A DNA stretch of 64,000 nucleotides from Capnocytophaga sp. oral taxon 863 str. F0517 (GCF_000466425.1 NZ_KE992083.1:49440-113439); one strand, 5' to 3'. Shown: positions 43,795-53,185, numbered from the stretch's first letter. The notes: a model not told the origin generated them from the letters alone. Program-made: numbers and translations.

Positions 43795-44550
43795 ATGAAG
43801 AAAGTAGTCCTTTTAGGAGGGGGTAATGTGGCCTATCATTTAGCACGACAGCTAATGAATGACCCACAATATCGGCTTATACAGCTATACAATCGCAGCT
43901 TGCTAAGTGCTGATTTTGAATCAATTAACGTAGAGAAAACCACTCAGCTGGATGCCTTGCTTCCTGCTGATATTTATATTCTTTCAGTCAAAGACGATGC
44001 CATAGCTACTCTTTGCGAGCAGCTCCCTTTCCAGGGGCAATTGGTGGTGCATACCTCCGGCAGTGTCCCCATGCAGGCGCTAAGCCCCAAGCAACGACGT
44101 GGGGTCTTTTATCCCTTACAATCCTTCTCCAAGGCACAAGCGGTGGATTTCTCGAAAGTTCCTTTCTGCTTAGAAACGGAAGAGGCTACTGATTATGAGC
44201 TTTTGGAAGGCTTAGCCAAGGTGTTTTCTCCCAAGTATTATGCCATAGATAGCTTGCAACGGCAGTACCTACATGTAGCCGCTGTGTTTCTGAACAATTT
44301 TACCAACCACCTGTGGTACCTTAGCCAGCAGCTTTGTGACCGTGAGAAAATTCCCTTTGAACTACTACGCCCACTATTGGAGGAGACCTACCGCAAAGGC
44401 CAAGAACTTTCTTTCTTCGAAGGACAAACAGGGCCTGCCAAAAGGGGGGACAGAACAGTGATAGCAAAACATTTAGCCTTGCTACAAGGTATAGAAAAAG
44501 ACATTTACAGAGATATATCAACCTCTATAATAGCAACTTATGGAAAATAA
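43795..44550 (+). CDS. Rossmann-fold protein with DUF2520
   Basis: 251 aa from ATG 43795 (MKKVVLLGGGNVAYHLARQL); an earlier in-frame start overlaps the promoter. Rossmann domain with GGGNVAYHLA and LSVKDDAIATL; DUF2520 C-terminal half with RQYLHVAAVFLNNFTNHLWYL. Members bind NADP but their substrate is unclear. It overlaps kdsC by 11 bp, so they are co-transcribed. Confidence 0.9.
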   Translation: MKKVVLLGGGNVAYHLARQLMNDPQYRLIQLYNRSLLSADFESINVEKTTQLDALLPADIYILSVKDDAIATLCEQLPFQGQLVVHTSGSVPMQALSPKQRRGVFYPLQSFSKAQAVDFSKVPFCLETEEATDYELLEGLAKVFSPKYYAIDSLQRQYLHVAAVFLNNFTNHLWYLSQQLCDREKIPFELLRPLLEETYRKGQELSFFEGQTGPAKRGDRTVIAKHLALLQGIEKDIYRDISTSIIATYGK

Positions 44551-45067
44551 AAATTACAAAGAATTATTGAAGGATATTACCACTTTTATCTTTGATATAG
44601 ATGGTGTCCTTACCCAGTGCCAGGTATTGGTGCAGAATGATGGAGACCTGCTGCGTTCGTTCAATGTAAAAGATGGCTATGCCATTAAGCAGGCTATCAA
44701 TCAGGGCTACCGTATTGCCATCATCACCGGAGGGAACAACATAGGTACCCGCCGAAGATTCGAGCAGTTGGGTGTAACCGACATCTATATGGCCAATCAC
44801 CTCAAGATAGAACCGCTGAAGGAGTATATGGACAAGTACAAGCTACGCCCTGAAGAGATTCTCTACATGGGGGACGACATTCCCGATGTGGCGCCTATGA
44901 AGCGTGTAGGTCTGCCTACCTGCCCACAAGATGCCGTAGCAGAAGTGAAGGCCGTAGCCCGATATATCTCCCACCTTGGGGGTGGACAAGGCTGCGTGAG
45001 GGAGATCATAGAACAGGTAATGAAGGTACAAGGCAAGTGGCTCACCGAGCTAACTGAAAAGCTATAG
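44540..45067 (+). CDS. kdsC: KdsC-like HAD phosphatase
   Basis: 175 aa, HAD type C0. FDIDGVLT (Asp nucleophile and Asp+2), IAIITGGNN, and YMGDDIPDVAPM acidic motif. KdsC removes phosphate from KDO-8-phosphate in lipid A core synthesis; the length and IDGVLT fit. No kdsA/kdsB is adjacent. Enzyme class is certain; exact substrate less so. Confidence 0.88.
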   Translation: MENKNYKELLKDITTFIFDIDGVLTQCQVLVQNDGDLLRSFNVKDGYAIKQAINQGYRIAIITGGNNIGTRRRFEQLGVTDIYMANHLKIEPLKEYMDKYKLRPEEILYMGDDIPDVAPMKRVGLPTCPQDAVAEVKAVARYISHLGGGQGCVREIIEQVMKVQGKWLTELTEKL

Positions 45068-45087
45068 GAGAAGCCAAAAATAATCCG

Positions 45088-45095
45088 TAACTTTG
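45088..45095 (+). promoter_or_regulatory. -7 box for the class IV aminotransferase-like gene
   Basis: TAACTTTG, 26 bp before ATG 45122. Confidence 0.55.
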
Positions 45096-45121
45096 TCCCC
45101 CCTTTAATATAACTGTAACGA

Positions 45122-45964
45122 ATGATCAACTATAACGGAGAAATACAACAAACCTCCCCTGCTCTTTCTGCCAAAAATCGTGGCTTTCTCTACGGTGATG
45201 GCGTTTTTGATGTCGTAAAATATGTAGAAGGCTCCCTCTTTTTCTGGGAAGAACACTACCTGCGCCTGATGGCTACCATGCGTATTGCTCGTATGGAAAT
45301 TCCGGCCAACTTCACCATGGAGTTCCTCGAGGCTGAAATCAAAAAGACCATACAGGCCAATGCACTCTCGGCCAAGCCGGTGCTGGTACGCACCACTATC
45401 ACCCGTCGAGAAGGGGGTGGTTATACCCCCCAAAGTGCAGAGGTGAATTATTGCATGGATATAGAGGGCATCACCTCTCCCTTCTATCAGAACTTGCGTA
45501 TTCCCTATGAGGTGGAGCTGTTCAAGGATTATTACACTCAGGCCGACTTGCTCTCCACGCTCAATATTACCAACCGTATGCTCCAGATTGTCGGAAGCGT
45601 ATTTGCCCAAGAGAATGACTATCAGAACTGTATCCTGATGAATACACAGAAGAATGTGGTGAGCTTCCTCAATGGTAACCTTTTTTTAGTTTTCGGCAAT
45701 CAAGTAGTGACCCCTCCCCTATCGGAAGGTGCCCCCAATGGGATTACCCGCAAAAAACTCATAGAAGCTATAGGAAAGGCCGATGGCTTCACCATAGAGG
45801 AACGCCCCGTCTCACCTTTTGAACTGCAAAAGGCCGATGAACTGTTCCTGACCAATACCCGGCAAGGCATACAGTCGGTGAGCAAATATCGCAAAAAAGA
45901 ATATGCCAATACCGTAGCTACCCAGCTATTAGGCAAACTCAATACTGCGGTACACTTGGGATAA
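45122..45964 (+). CDS. Class IV aminotransferase-like protein, catalytic lysine not found
   Basis: 280 aa with PabC/IlvE fold: GFLYGDGVFDVVKYVEG, LVRTTITRREGGGYTP, LNGNLFLV, and PPLSEGAPNGITR for the PLP phosphate. The lysine that bonds PLP in this class lies in a K-x-x-N-R context. Here that stretch reads LSTLNITNRM and carries Asn148 instead of Lys. The rest of the PLP pocket looks normal. It may be inactive, may use another residue, or could be a modified activity. The class assignment is firm; the lysine loss should be checked by alignment. Confidence 0.85.
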   Translation: MINYNGEIQQTSPALSAKNRGFLYGDGVFDVVKYVEGSLFFWEEHYLRLMATMRIARMEIPANFTMEFLEAEIKKTIQANALSAKPVLVRTTITRREGGGYTPQSAEVNYCMDIEGITSPFYQNLRIPYEVELFKDYYTQADLLSTLNITNRMLQIVGSVFAQENDYQNCILMNTQKNVVSFLNGNLFLVFGNQVVTPPLSEGAPNGITRKKLIEAIGKADGFTIEERPVSPFELQKADELFLTNTRQGIQSVSKYRKKEYANTVATQLLGKLNTAVHLG

Positions 45965-45982
45965 ATTTAGGATAAAAAATTT

Positions 45983-47641
45983 ATGAGAAAAATATATCTT
46001 TATCTGCTCGGTGGTGTGCTGCTCCTCCTATGGGTGGCTTGTGCACGCGTAGGCTCCCCTACAGGGGGCGAACAGGACAAGATCCCTCCCAAAGTAGTAA
46101 GAACCATTCCTCCCAACGAGTCGGTGAACTTCTCCGGCAATCGTATTCGTATCTATTTTGATGAGTTTATCACGCTCAAGGACGTGCGCAAGCAGCTAAT
46201 CATCTCCCCTCCCCTGGCTTATTTTCCAGAAATTACCCCTTCGGGAAATGCCTCTAAGTATATCAATATTAAGATATTGGATACGCTAAAGCCTCATACT
46301 ACCTATACGCTCAACTTTGGTAGAAGCATACAGGACAACAACGAGGGGAACCCCTTGAGTTTCTATATCTATACCTTTTCCACCGGAAATACTATTGATT
46401 CGCTGACTCTTAAGGGAAATATCAAGGATGCGTTCTTGCCCAAAGGTGACCATTTTGTCAATGTGATGCTCTACGAGTTGGGCGAGAAATTTTCTGATTC
46501 TATTGTCTACAAACAGAGACCTACCTATGTAGTCAATACCTTGGACAGCCTCTCCTCCTTTGAGCTTACCCACCTGAAGGCTGGAAAATATAAGTTAGTA
46601 GCGATGAAGGATAAAGACAACAACTATCTCTTTGATCCTAAGACCGACAAGATTGGCTTTCACGCTACCCCTATTACCATTCCTAACGACAGTACTTACA
46701 CCCTTTCCCTATTCAAGGAAGTACCTCATACAAAAGCCTCTCGCCCCTTCCTCTCAGGTGAGCAGCGTATCAGTATCGGCTATCAAGGAGAGAAAGACAG
46801 TATCCATATACAGCCACTGCCTCCCTATCCAGCCGATTGGAAATATGTTATAGAAAAGGAACCCGCCAAGGATACCCTATGGCTGTGGTACCACCCCAAA
46901 GTGGAGGATTCCCTCAGGCTTATCGTAAAAACACCTCATACCTCCGATACGACCAAGGTGAGTATGCGAAAAATAAAACCTGAAAAATGGAAGCTCACCC
47001 CGGAGTTCAAGGGCATTTCCCCTACCGAAGAAGAAATCATCTTGGCCTCCAATATGCCAATCCATGCTTTTGACAAAGAAGCTATCAAGTTTATGATGGC
47101 TAAGGACAGTACCGAAGTGGGGTTTGAGCCTGTCTTTACACCCAATACCTCCCAAATTTCCTTCAAGGTGAAGGTAAAAGAAGGAGAAAAATACCTCTTC
47201 AAGGCCTTTAGCGCCTTTGAGAACTTCTTCGGACAGAAGAGTGATACCCTTCAGGAGTCTTTTTCAGCCAAGAAAGCAGAGGATTTCGGGGCACTTAAGC
47301 TCACCTTTAAGGATAGTGTCCCCCTGCCTTTTATCATCGAACTTACTGATAAGGAGGCCAAAAAAGTGCTCTATGAGCAGTATGTGGAACAGTCCAGTCC
47401 CTCCTATAGCTTTCCTTTTCTCAAGGCTGGCAACTATCGCCTGCGCGTGATAGAAGACCACAACGGAAACAAAAAATGGGATACTGGAAACTTCCTCAGA
47501 CACCTCCAACCGGAACCCATTCGCTATTTTGCCAAAGAAATAGAACTCCGTGCCAACTGGGAAGTCGCGCAAGATATCACCTTCGAGCCTCCGTTGGAAG
47601 AAAACCCCTCCAAACCTGAAGAAAAAACTGTGAAAAAATGA
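45983..47641 (+). CDS. Ig-like domain lipoprotein
   Basis: 552 aa. Lipobox WVAC (Cys20), then GSPTGGEQDKIPPKVVRTIPP, the typical opening of Bacteroidetes proteins with a BIg_5-like Ig domain (about 34-135) followed by repeats of beta-sandwich modules (YKLVAMKDKDNNYLFDPKTD; YRLRVIEDHNGNKKWDTGNF). Surface or periplasmic; function not established. It overlaps the MATE gene by 4 bp. Confidence 0.85.
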   Translation: MRKIYLYLLGGVLLLLWVACARVGSPTGGEQDKIPPKVVRTIPPNESVNFSGNRIRIYFDEFITLKDVRKQLIISPPLAYFPEITPSGNASKYINIKILDTLKPHTTYTLNFGRSIQDNNEGNPLSFYIYTFSTGNTIDSLTLKGNIKDAFLPKGDHFVNVMLYELGEKFSDSIVYKQRPTYVVNTLDSLSSFELTHLKAGKYKLVAMKDKDNNYLFDPKTDKIGFHATPITIPNDSTYTLSLFKEVPHTKASRPFLSGEQRISIGYQGEKDSIHIQPLPPYPADWKYVIEKEPAKDTLWLWYHPKVEDSLRLIVKTPHTSDTTKVSMRKIKPEKWKLTPEFKGISPTEEEIILASNMPIHAFDKEAIKFMMAKDSTEVGFEPVFTPNTSQISFKVKVKEGEKYLFKAFSAFENFFGQKSDTLQESFSAKKAEDFGALKLTFKDSVPLPFIIELTDKEAKKVLYEQYVEQSSPSYSFPFLKAGNYRLRVIEDHNGNKKWDTGNFLRHLQPEPIRYFAKEIELRANWEVAQDITFEPPLEENPSKPEEKTVKK

Positions 47642-49005
47642 AACAATATATTAACGAATTTGGTTATAACCTGCGCTTGGCGCTGCCTATCATTCTTTCC
47701 ATGCTGGGACATACCTTAGTGGGTGTGATAGATACAGCCATGGTGGGCAAGGTAGGCACCTTGGAACTGGCTGCGGCCTCCTTGGGCAACAGCTATGTCT
47801 TCCTACTGATGTCCTTTGGCATTGGTTTTTCCACTGTAATTACAACCCTTACCGCCGAAGCTGTCAAGAAGAATGACGCTGCCCAAACCAAGTCCATACT
47901 CACTCATGGCTTGCTGACCCATACCATCTTGGGCTTGCTTATCTTCGCGGGGCTTTTCCTTTCCGAACCCCTGATGCGCTACACCCAACAGAAGGAAGAG
48001 GTAATTGCCTTGGCCGTACCTTATGTACACTTGGTGGCTGTCTCTATCATTCCCATGATGTTTTTTCAGGCACTCAAGCAATTTGCGGATGGCTTTTCCA
48101 TTACTCAATATTCACTCTATGTGACCATAGCGGCCAACCTGCTCAACATCTTCCTGAACTACCTCTTCATCTATGGAAGTTGGGGCTGCCCCCGTATGGG
48201 GGTATTAGGAGCGGCAGTAGGCACCTTGGCCTCTCGTGTGGCAATGCCTATTTTGCTTTGGCTGATCCTCTACAAAGATACTCGCCTAACCCAATACATG
48301 ACAGGCCTTATCCCTAAGATAGACGGAGGGATGCTCCGCAAATTCGTCCATATAGGGGTTCCCTCTGGCCTCCAAGTGGTCTTCGAAGCTGGGGTCTTTA
48401 TCGCTGCCACTTGGATCAGTGGAGTGTTGGGAGAGATCTATCAGGCTGCTAACCAAATTGCCTTGAGTATCGCTACCCTAACCTTTATGATTGCCAATGG
48501 AATGAGCGTGGTGGCCATGATACGGGTGGGCAACTACAAGGGGTTGGAGGATTATGTCTCTTTACGCCGTGTGGCTATCTCTATTTTCCTCTTTATCCTC
48601 TTCACTCAGTTTGTCTTAGGTGGGCTCATGGGGCTATTACGCTACCAACTACCTGAACTATTCTTGGACACCGATAAGCTCAGCACAGCCACCAACATAG
48701 GTTTAGTGATAGAAGAATCGGCTCATCTGCTACTGATCGCTGCCCTCTTCCAAATCGTAGATGGTCTCCAAACGGTCGCTTTAGGTGCTCTTCGTGGCTT
48801 GCAAGATGCCAAAGTACCTATGCTCCTTTCCTTTGTAGCCTACTGGGTGATCGCCTTTCCTATTTGCTATTACTTAGGACTACACACCCCTTTGAAGACC
48901 ACAGGTATCTGGATAGGACTCCTTATAGGGCTGGCTTTTTCGGCATTGTTACAAACTGCCCGCTTTTTGCTGCTCTCCAGTAGGCTTTTGAAAAATCATC
49001 ACTAA
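47638..49005 (+). CDS. MATE-family efflux transporter
   Basis: 455 aa, twelve spans. Begins NLRLALPIILSMLGHTLVGV-like with IDTAMVGKVGTLELAAASLG, the N-lobe signature, and repeats the motif in the second half (FEAGVFIAATWISGVLG). Na+ or H+ driven export of cationic drugs or metabolites. It overlaps the Ig-lipoprotein gene by 4 bp and precedes the methyltransferase by 12 bp. Confidence 0.93.
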   Translation: MKQYINEFGYNLRLALPIILSMLGHTLVGVIDTAMVGKVGTLELAAASLGNSYVFLLMSFGIGFSTVITTLTAEAVKKNDAAQTKSILTHGLLTHTILGLLIFAGLFLSEPLMRYTQQKEEVIALAVPYVHLVAVSIIPMMFFQALKQFADGFSITQYSLYVTIAANLLNIFLNYLFIYGSWGCPRMGVLGAAVGTLASRVAMPILLWLILYKDTRLTQYMTGLIPKIDGGMLRKFVHIGVPSGLQVVFEAGVFIAATWISGVLGEIYQAANQIALSIATLTFMIANGMSVVAMIRVGNYKGLEDYVSLRRVAISIFLFILFTQFVLGGLMGLLRYQLPELFLDTDKLSTATNIGLVIEESAHLLLIAALFQIVDGLQTVALGALRGLQDAKVPMLLSFVAYWVIAFPICYYLGLHTPLKTTGIWIGLLIGLAFSALLQTARFLLLSSRLLKNHH

Positions 49006-49017
49006 AGACCTATAATT

Positions 49018-49869
49018 ATGGAAATACTTGGAAACGAAACACATAAGATAATTTGGGGAGATGTAATTGAGGGATTGCACAGCCTACCCGATGCCTCTGT
49101 GGATCTCATCTTTGCCGATCCTCCCTATAATATAGGTAAGAATTTTAGTGGGAAAATGGACAAGTGGGAAAACGAAGATAGTTACCTTGAGTGGTGCTAC
49201 CGATGGCTTGACTTATGTCTTAGAAAATTAAAACCTACTGGGAGTTTTTATGTGATGACCGCTACACAATTTATGCCTTTTTTTGACATCTTTCTAAGAG
49301 ATAAGCTAACCATTCTCTCTCGTATCGTTTGGTCATATGATAGCTCTGGTGTACAAGCTAAAAAATACTATGGCTCCATGTACGAACCCATTTTATTCGG
49401 AGTTAAGAATAAAAATAATTATACATTCAATGCCCAAGAAATACTCGTAGAAGCCAAAACAGGTGCCAAAAGAAAACTCATTGACTATAGAAAAGCAGTT
49501 CCTACGGTATATAACTCCGAAAAAGTTCCTGGCAATGTATGGGATTTCCCTCGCGTTCGTTACCGAATGGAAGAGTATGAAAACCACCCTACTCAGAAAC
49601 CAACCATTTTATTAGAACGGATTATCAGAGCTAGTTCTAATGAGGGCGACATTGTTCTAGATCCCTTTTCAGGGAGTTTTACCACTTGTTATGTTGCAAA
49701 AGTCCTCAAAAGAAAGTCTATCGGAATAGAACTCCAAGAAGAATATATAAAAATAGGACTCAGGCGCCTGTCTCTATCTGAGGAATTTAAAGGAGAAAAA
49801 ATAGAAAAAGAAAAAAAATCTTTCCAGAGAAAACAACAAAACTTAGTATATCAGCCTACTTTATTTTAA
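49018..49869 (+). CDS. DNA adenine methyltransferase, YhdJ-like
   Basis: 283 aa, beta-group layout: motif IV DPPYNIGK (34-41) precedes motif I VLDPFSGSFTT near the C-terminus. The central region VWSYDSSGVQAKKYYGSMYE, VEAKTG, IDYRK and VPGNVWDFPRVRY is very like E. coli YhdJ, which methylates adenine in ATGCAT. I infer the same site for this enzyme. A probable restriction partner follows 5 bp downstream. Confidence 0.92.
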   Translation: MEILGNETHKIIWGDVIEGLHSLPDASVDLIFADPPYNIGKNFSGKMDKWENEDSYLEWCYRWLDLCLRKLKPTGSFYVMTATQFMPFFDIFLRDKLTILSRIVWSYDSSGVQAKKYYGSMYEPILFGVKNKNNYTFNAQEILVEAKTGAKRKLIDYRKAVPTVYNSEKVPGNVWDFPRVRYRMEEYENHPTQKPTILLERIIRASSNEGDIVLDPFSGSFTTCYVAKVLKRKSIGIELQEEYIKIGLRRLSLSEEFKGEKIEKEKKSFQRKQQNLVYQPTLF

Positions 49870-49874
49870 GTGTT

Positions 49875-51005
49875 ATGAGATTTGATTTTTCAACAATTAT
49901 TCAAGATATTTTACAAAAGAGTTATGGAGATGAGGCTACCTCCCTATTTGAAAAGAGCTTACTCCTACAATATCTTAATCTAAAAACACGTTCGGCTAAC
50001 AAAGATTCTAAGTCTCGTTCAAGTTTTGCCAACCTATATGCCATTTATGTAATAGTTGAAGATTATATGTATCATGGCTTCGATAAAAAAGGAAACTATG
50101 CCGCCTACGAGGGTGCTTTATATAAAGATCTCATTGAGCGTCAGCAAAATCTTCCTTTCGGAAAAACACTCCAGAACCATGCCCTAAATAACCGTATGAA
50201 CGCTGAGTTTCAAAAATTCTTTCCTACAGCCCCTTATATTCCTATCTTAAGAAATTTAGAGACCAAACGCTATTGGTTTAATGAAAATTTATTAAAAATT
50301 ACCCTCAAAGATAAAGAAATTAATATTGCATATACGATCATAGAGGTTATCAATGCGTATATTAAGGCTAAACAATATTCTTTTAAGGTGTTTTTTGAAG
50401 CTCTTGAAGAACTACAAACCAACAATAGTGCTATAGAAGATAAAAAAGCATTTGTTAAAAGCCTATTGATATGCAGTACCGATGCTCGCTTGTTTGAAAT
50501 TGTAAGTTATGCCATTTTAAAATACTATTACAGCAATCAGACTATCTTTTGGGGGTATACAAAAGAAAATCTCACAGAAGATACTCTGAAATTATACAAA
50601 ACAGGAAAAACAAATGCCAATGATGGAGGAATAGACTTTGTTATGAGACCTTTGGGTAGATTCTTCCAAGTAACAGAGAGTCTTGATTTCAAAAAATATT
50701 TCTTAGACATAGATAAAATACAAAAATACCCCATAAGTTTTGTCATCAAATCTGATGAACCTATCGAAACTATTACAAGAAAAATTAGAGAAAATGCAAA
50801 AAAAGCATTTGCAATAGAATCCATTATAGAAAAATACATGTCTTGCATTGAAGAAATTATAAATATACCTATGCTAACTGTATTTTTCGACGAAATTGTC
50901 GAAAAAGAACTATTTAATGACTTGCTCGATGAGATTTGCAAACAAAGCAAATATGAATTTAACTATATTGAAAATATAAATAACGATTATGGCATCATTT
51001 CCTAA
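49875..51005 (+). CDS. Probable type II restriction endonuclease
   Basis: 376 aa, no known family name. The sequence GGIDFVMRPLGRFFQVTE (251-268) looks like a PD-(D/E)XK core in the Mrr-like arrangement GG-I-D followed by Q-x-T-E in place of E/Q-x-K. The remainder is helical and Lys-rich. Its place 5 bp after a DNA methyltransferase in the same direction supports a restriction partner. It is unusual if the target is ATGCAT, as guessed from the methyltransferase. Coding sequence is AT-rich. It overlaps the next gene by 17 bp. Confidence 0.7.
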   Translation: MRFDFSTIIQDILQKSYGDEATSLFEKSLLLQYLNLKTRSANKDSKSRSSFANLYAIYVIVEDYMYHGFDKKGNYAAYEGALYKDLIERQQNLPFGKTLQNHALNNRMNAEFQKFFPTAPYIPILRNLETKRYWFNENLLKITLKDKEINIAYTIIEVINAYIKAKQYSFKVFFEALEELQTNNSAIEDKKAFVKSLLICSTDARLFEIVSYAILKYYYSNQTIFWGYTKENLTEDTLKLYKTGKTNANDGGIDFVMRPLGRFFQVTESLDFKKYFLDIDKIQKYPISFVIKSDEPIETITRKIRENAKKAFAIESIIEKYMSCIEEIINIPMLTVFFDEIVEKELFNDLLDEICKQSKYEFNYIENINNDYGIIS

Positions 51006-51216
51006 ATTTTTGCTCGGTGATAACACAGATTATCCCGACGCTATTTTCATCATTCATACGGAGTTTCCTCGCTTTATCCTCAACCTTGCCGACGATGAGG
51101 TAGAATGGCTGGAGGAGTTTGACAAGGAGGACGAAGAAGAACTTGCCGCATCCGCCGAGGGACTTATCCAGGAGGCAACCACCTTCTATGACCGAGAAAT
51201 AAGCCGCTATGAATAG
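50989..51216 (+). CDS. Small acidic conserved protein
   Basis: 75 aa, strongly acidic (LADDEVEWLEEFDKEDEEEL), no signal or membrane span. It begins MASFPKFLLGDNTDYPDAIF. It overlaps the endonuclease by 17 bp and the PAP2 gene by 8 bp. Similar small acidic proteins are conserved in Flavobacteria, with no role known to me. Confidence 0.75.
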   Translation: MASFPKFLLGDNTDYPDAIFIIHTEFPRFILNLADDEVEWLEEFDKEDEEELAASAEGLIQEATTFYDREISRYE

Positions 51217-51781
51217 CTTTATAGAAACCCTCAATAGCCTTGACCAAGAGATGATTCTCTTCCTCAATGGCTTAGGCACGCCCCTATGGGACGGATTTTG
51301 GCTGGTAATCACCAACAAATGGACTGCTATTCCTCTGTACGGCTGGCTATGCTGGGCATGTTATAGGCAGTACACCCTCAGGCAATTCCTCTGTATCTTG
51401 CTCTGCGTAGCGGTGATGATTGCCCTCACTGACCAGCTCTCCAACCTCTTCAAGGTACAGTTCCACCGATTGCGCCCTTGTCATAACCCCTTGATTAATG
51501 AACAATTGCGCTTTACCCATTGTGGGGGACAGTTTGGCTATTTCTCTGCCCATGCGGCCAATAGTTTTGCCTTAGCTGCTTTCTTAGGGCAAGTACTGAA
51601 GCCTCGCTACCCTAAGCTGCTCTTGTGGTTGCTATCATGGGCGGCCGTGGTCTCCTATAGCCGTATCTACTTAGGGGTACATTATCCTTTTGATGTACTC
51701 ACAGGCCTATGTATAGGCCTCCTTTTCGGATATAGCATATACTTTTTCTTCAAGAAAGTAATACTCAAGAAGGTAAAATAA
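51209..51781 (+). CDS. PAP2-family membrane phosphatase
   Basis: 190 aa, about five spans. Motifs of the family: KVQFHRLRP (Kx6RP), FSAHAANSF (variant of PSGH, catalytic His), and SRIYLGVHYPFD (SRx5HxxxD). It dephosphorylates lipid phosphates such as undecaprenyl pyrophosphate or phosphatidylglycerol phosphate. It overlaps the acidic protein gene by 8 bp. Confidence 0.92.
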   Translation: MNSFIETLNSLDQEMILFLNGLGTPLWDGFWLVITNKWTAIPLYGWLCWACYRQYTLRQFLCILLCVAVMIALTDQLSNLFKVQFHRLRPCHNPLINEQLRFTHCGGQFGYFSAHAANSFALAAFLGQVLKPRYPKLLLWLLSWAAVVSYSRIYLGVHYPFDVLTGLCIGLLFGYSIYFFFKKVILKKVK

Positions 51782-51862
51782 TCACCTATCGATTTCTTTT
51801 TCAATTATTTATATAATTTAAAAAGAATACAAATAATTCTTTCAAAAATCAATATTTTTTCT

Positions 51863-51870
51863 TAACTTTG
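51863..51870 (+). promoter_or_regulatory. -7 box of the SPFH operon
   Basis: TAACTTTG, 40 bp before ATG 51911, with TTTC at 51840-51843 exactly 19 bp upstream (TTTG-like). It marks the beginning of the six-gene unit. Confidence 0.65.
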
Positions 51871-51910
51871 CCTATATTATTTTCTATAGGTTTTATAATA
51901 ACTTATTTTT

Positions 51911-53185
51911 ATGGCAATAATAGACTTAGTTAGTTGGTCTCCCCAGGGAGTCAAAACGATATATGCTTGGCGATTTCCTGAAACAAACTTATCCACTTTC
52001 ACTCAGTTAATTGTTCAGGAATCTCAAGAAGCTGTGCTCTTCTCCAAGGGGCAAGTCGTTGGTAAATTCGGCCCAGGCAAGCATACGCTTAATACGGAAA
52101 ACCTCCCCATCCTTAGGAGCTTGTATGGAATCCCCTTCGGTGGAAAAAATCCTTTTACGGCCGAGGTGTGGTTCGTGAACAAGATTCAATCCTTCAGCAT
52201 CGATTGGTCTGTAAACCAGATGGCTATTCACGATCCTGATTACAACACACATCTGCCAATAACTGCTGCGGGGCGCTATGGATTGAAGGTCAATGAGGCC
52301 GAAAAGTTCCTCATCAAGGTGGTGGGAACCAAAAACCAATTTACCCAAGATGACCTTTCGGAGCAGTTCTTCGGAGAGTTCGCCACCAAAACCAAATCCC
52401 AAATAGCCCAATATGTCCTCAAGCATCGCGTAGGATATAAGTATCTATCGGCTTACTTGGACGAGCTCTCTGGCTATCTGAAGAATATTCTCAATCCTTT
52501 TTGGGACAACTTAGGGCTGGAACTCCTTCAGTTCAACATTACTTCTATTGATATTGATAAAAGTACCGAAGAAGGGCGCAAGGTGGCCGAGGCCATCGCT
52601 ACCCAGGCTTCTATGTCCATCACTGGGCACACTTGGCAACAAGAACAGATGTTCAACACGGCCAACAATGCTATCGGTGGCTTTGGCAATGGCAATGGAG
52701 GACTTCTCGGAGGCCTTATGGCTATGAATATGATGGGCGGAATGGGTGGCCAAGGTGGTGTTGGCGGCGGTATGATGCAACCTCAGTACAACCAGCCTAC
52801 CTTCCAGGGACAAGCAGGCAACGCTAATTTCCAAGGACAGGGAGGTGCTCAGGAACAAGAACAAGTCAAGATGGTCTATTGTTCCAACTGTGCTAAGAAA
52901 TTCCCCAGCACGGCTCGTTTCTGTCCACACTGTGGTGATCCTTACAATCCTTGTCCTAAGTGTGGTACCGACAATGACCTCTCGGCCAAGCGCTGTGTGA
53001 GTTGTGGCACGCCGCTCCAGCAAAGTAACAGCACTTGTCCGCACTGCAATGCGCCCCTACCCGAAGGTGCTACCTTCTGTGGCAACTGTGGCAAGCAAGT
53101 TCAGTCCAGTGACTCCTGTAGCCGCTGTGGTACTCCCCTACCGCCTCATGTGAAGTTCTGCCCTAAGTGTGGTAACAAACGATAA
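51911..53185 (+). CDS. SPFH-domain protein with four zinc ribbons
   Basis: 424 aa. Residues about 28-250 are an SPFH (band 7/YdjI-like) domain: FTQLIVQESQEAVLFSKGQ, GKFGPGKHTL, LGLELLQFNITSIDID. Then a Gly/Met-rich linker (256-320). Residues 324-422 hold four CxxC-CxxC zinc ribbons: CSNC...CPHC, CPKC...CVSC, CPHC...CGNC, CSRC...CPKC. B. subtilis YdjI has SPFH plus zinc ribbon and brings PspA to the membrane. Four ribbons suggest multiple partners. It heads a six-gene operon; it lacks a membrane span of its own, so membrane contact may come from downstream partners. Confidence 0.93.
   Translation: MAIIDLVSWSPQGVKTIYAWRFPETNLSTFTQLIVQESQEAVLFSKGQVVGKFGPGKHTLNTENLPILRSLYGIPFGGKNPFTAEVWFVNKIQSFSIDWSVNQMAIHDPDYNTHLPITAAGRYGLKVNEAEKFLIKVVGTKNQFTQDDLSEQFFGEFATKTKSQIAQYVLKHRVGYKYLSAYLDELSGYLKNILNPFWDNLGLELLQFNITSIDIDKSTEEGRKVAEAIATQASMSITGHTWQQEQMFNTANNAIGGFGNGNGGLLGGLMAMNMMGGMGGQGGVGGGMMQPQYNQPTFQGQAGNANFQGQGGAQEQEQVKMVYCSNCAKKFPSTARFCPHCGDPYNPCPKCGTDNDLSAKRCVSCGTPLQQSNSTCPHCNAPLPEGATFCGNCGKQVQSSDSCSRCGTPLPPHVKFCPKCGNKR

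Noticed and set aside
45104..45610. Minus-strand 168-codon frame
   Set aside because: Antisense to the aminotransferase-like gene, which has clear family motifs.
52511..53044. Minus-strand 177-codon frame rich in Thr, Ser and His
   Set aside because: Mirror of the Gly-rich linker and zinc-ribbon codons of the SPFH gene.
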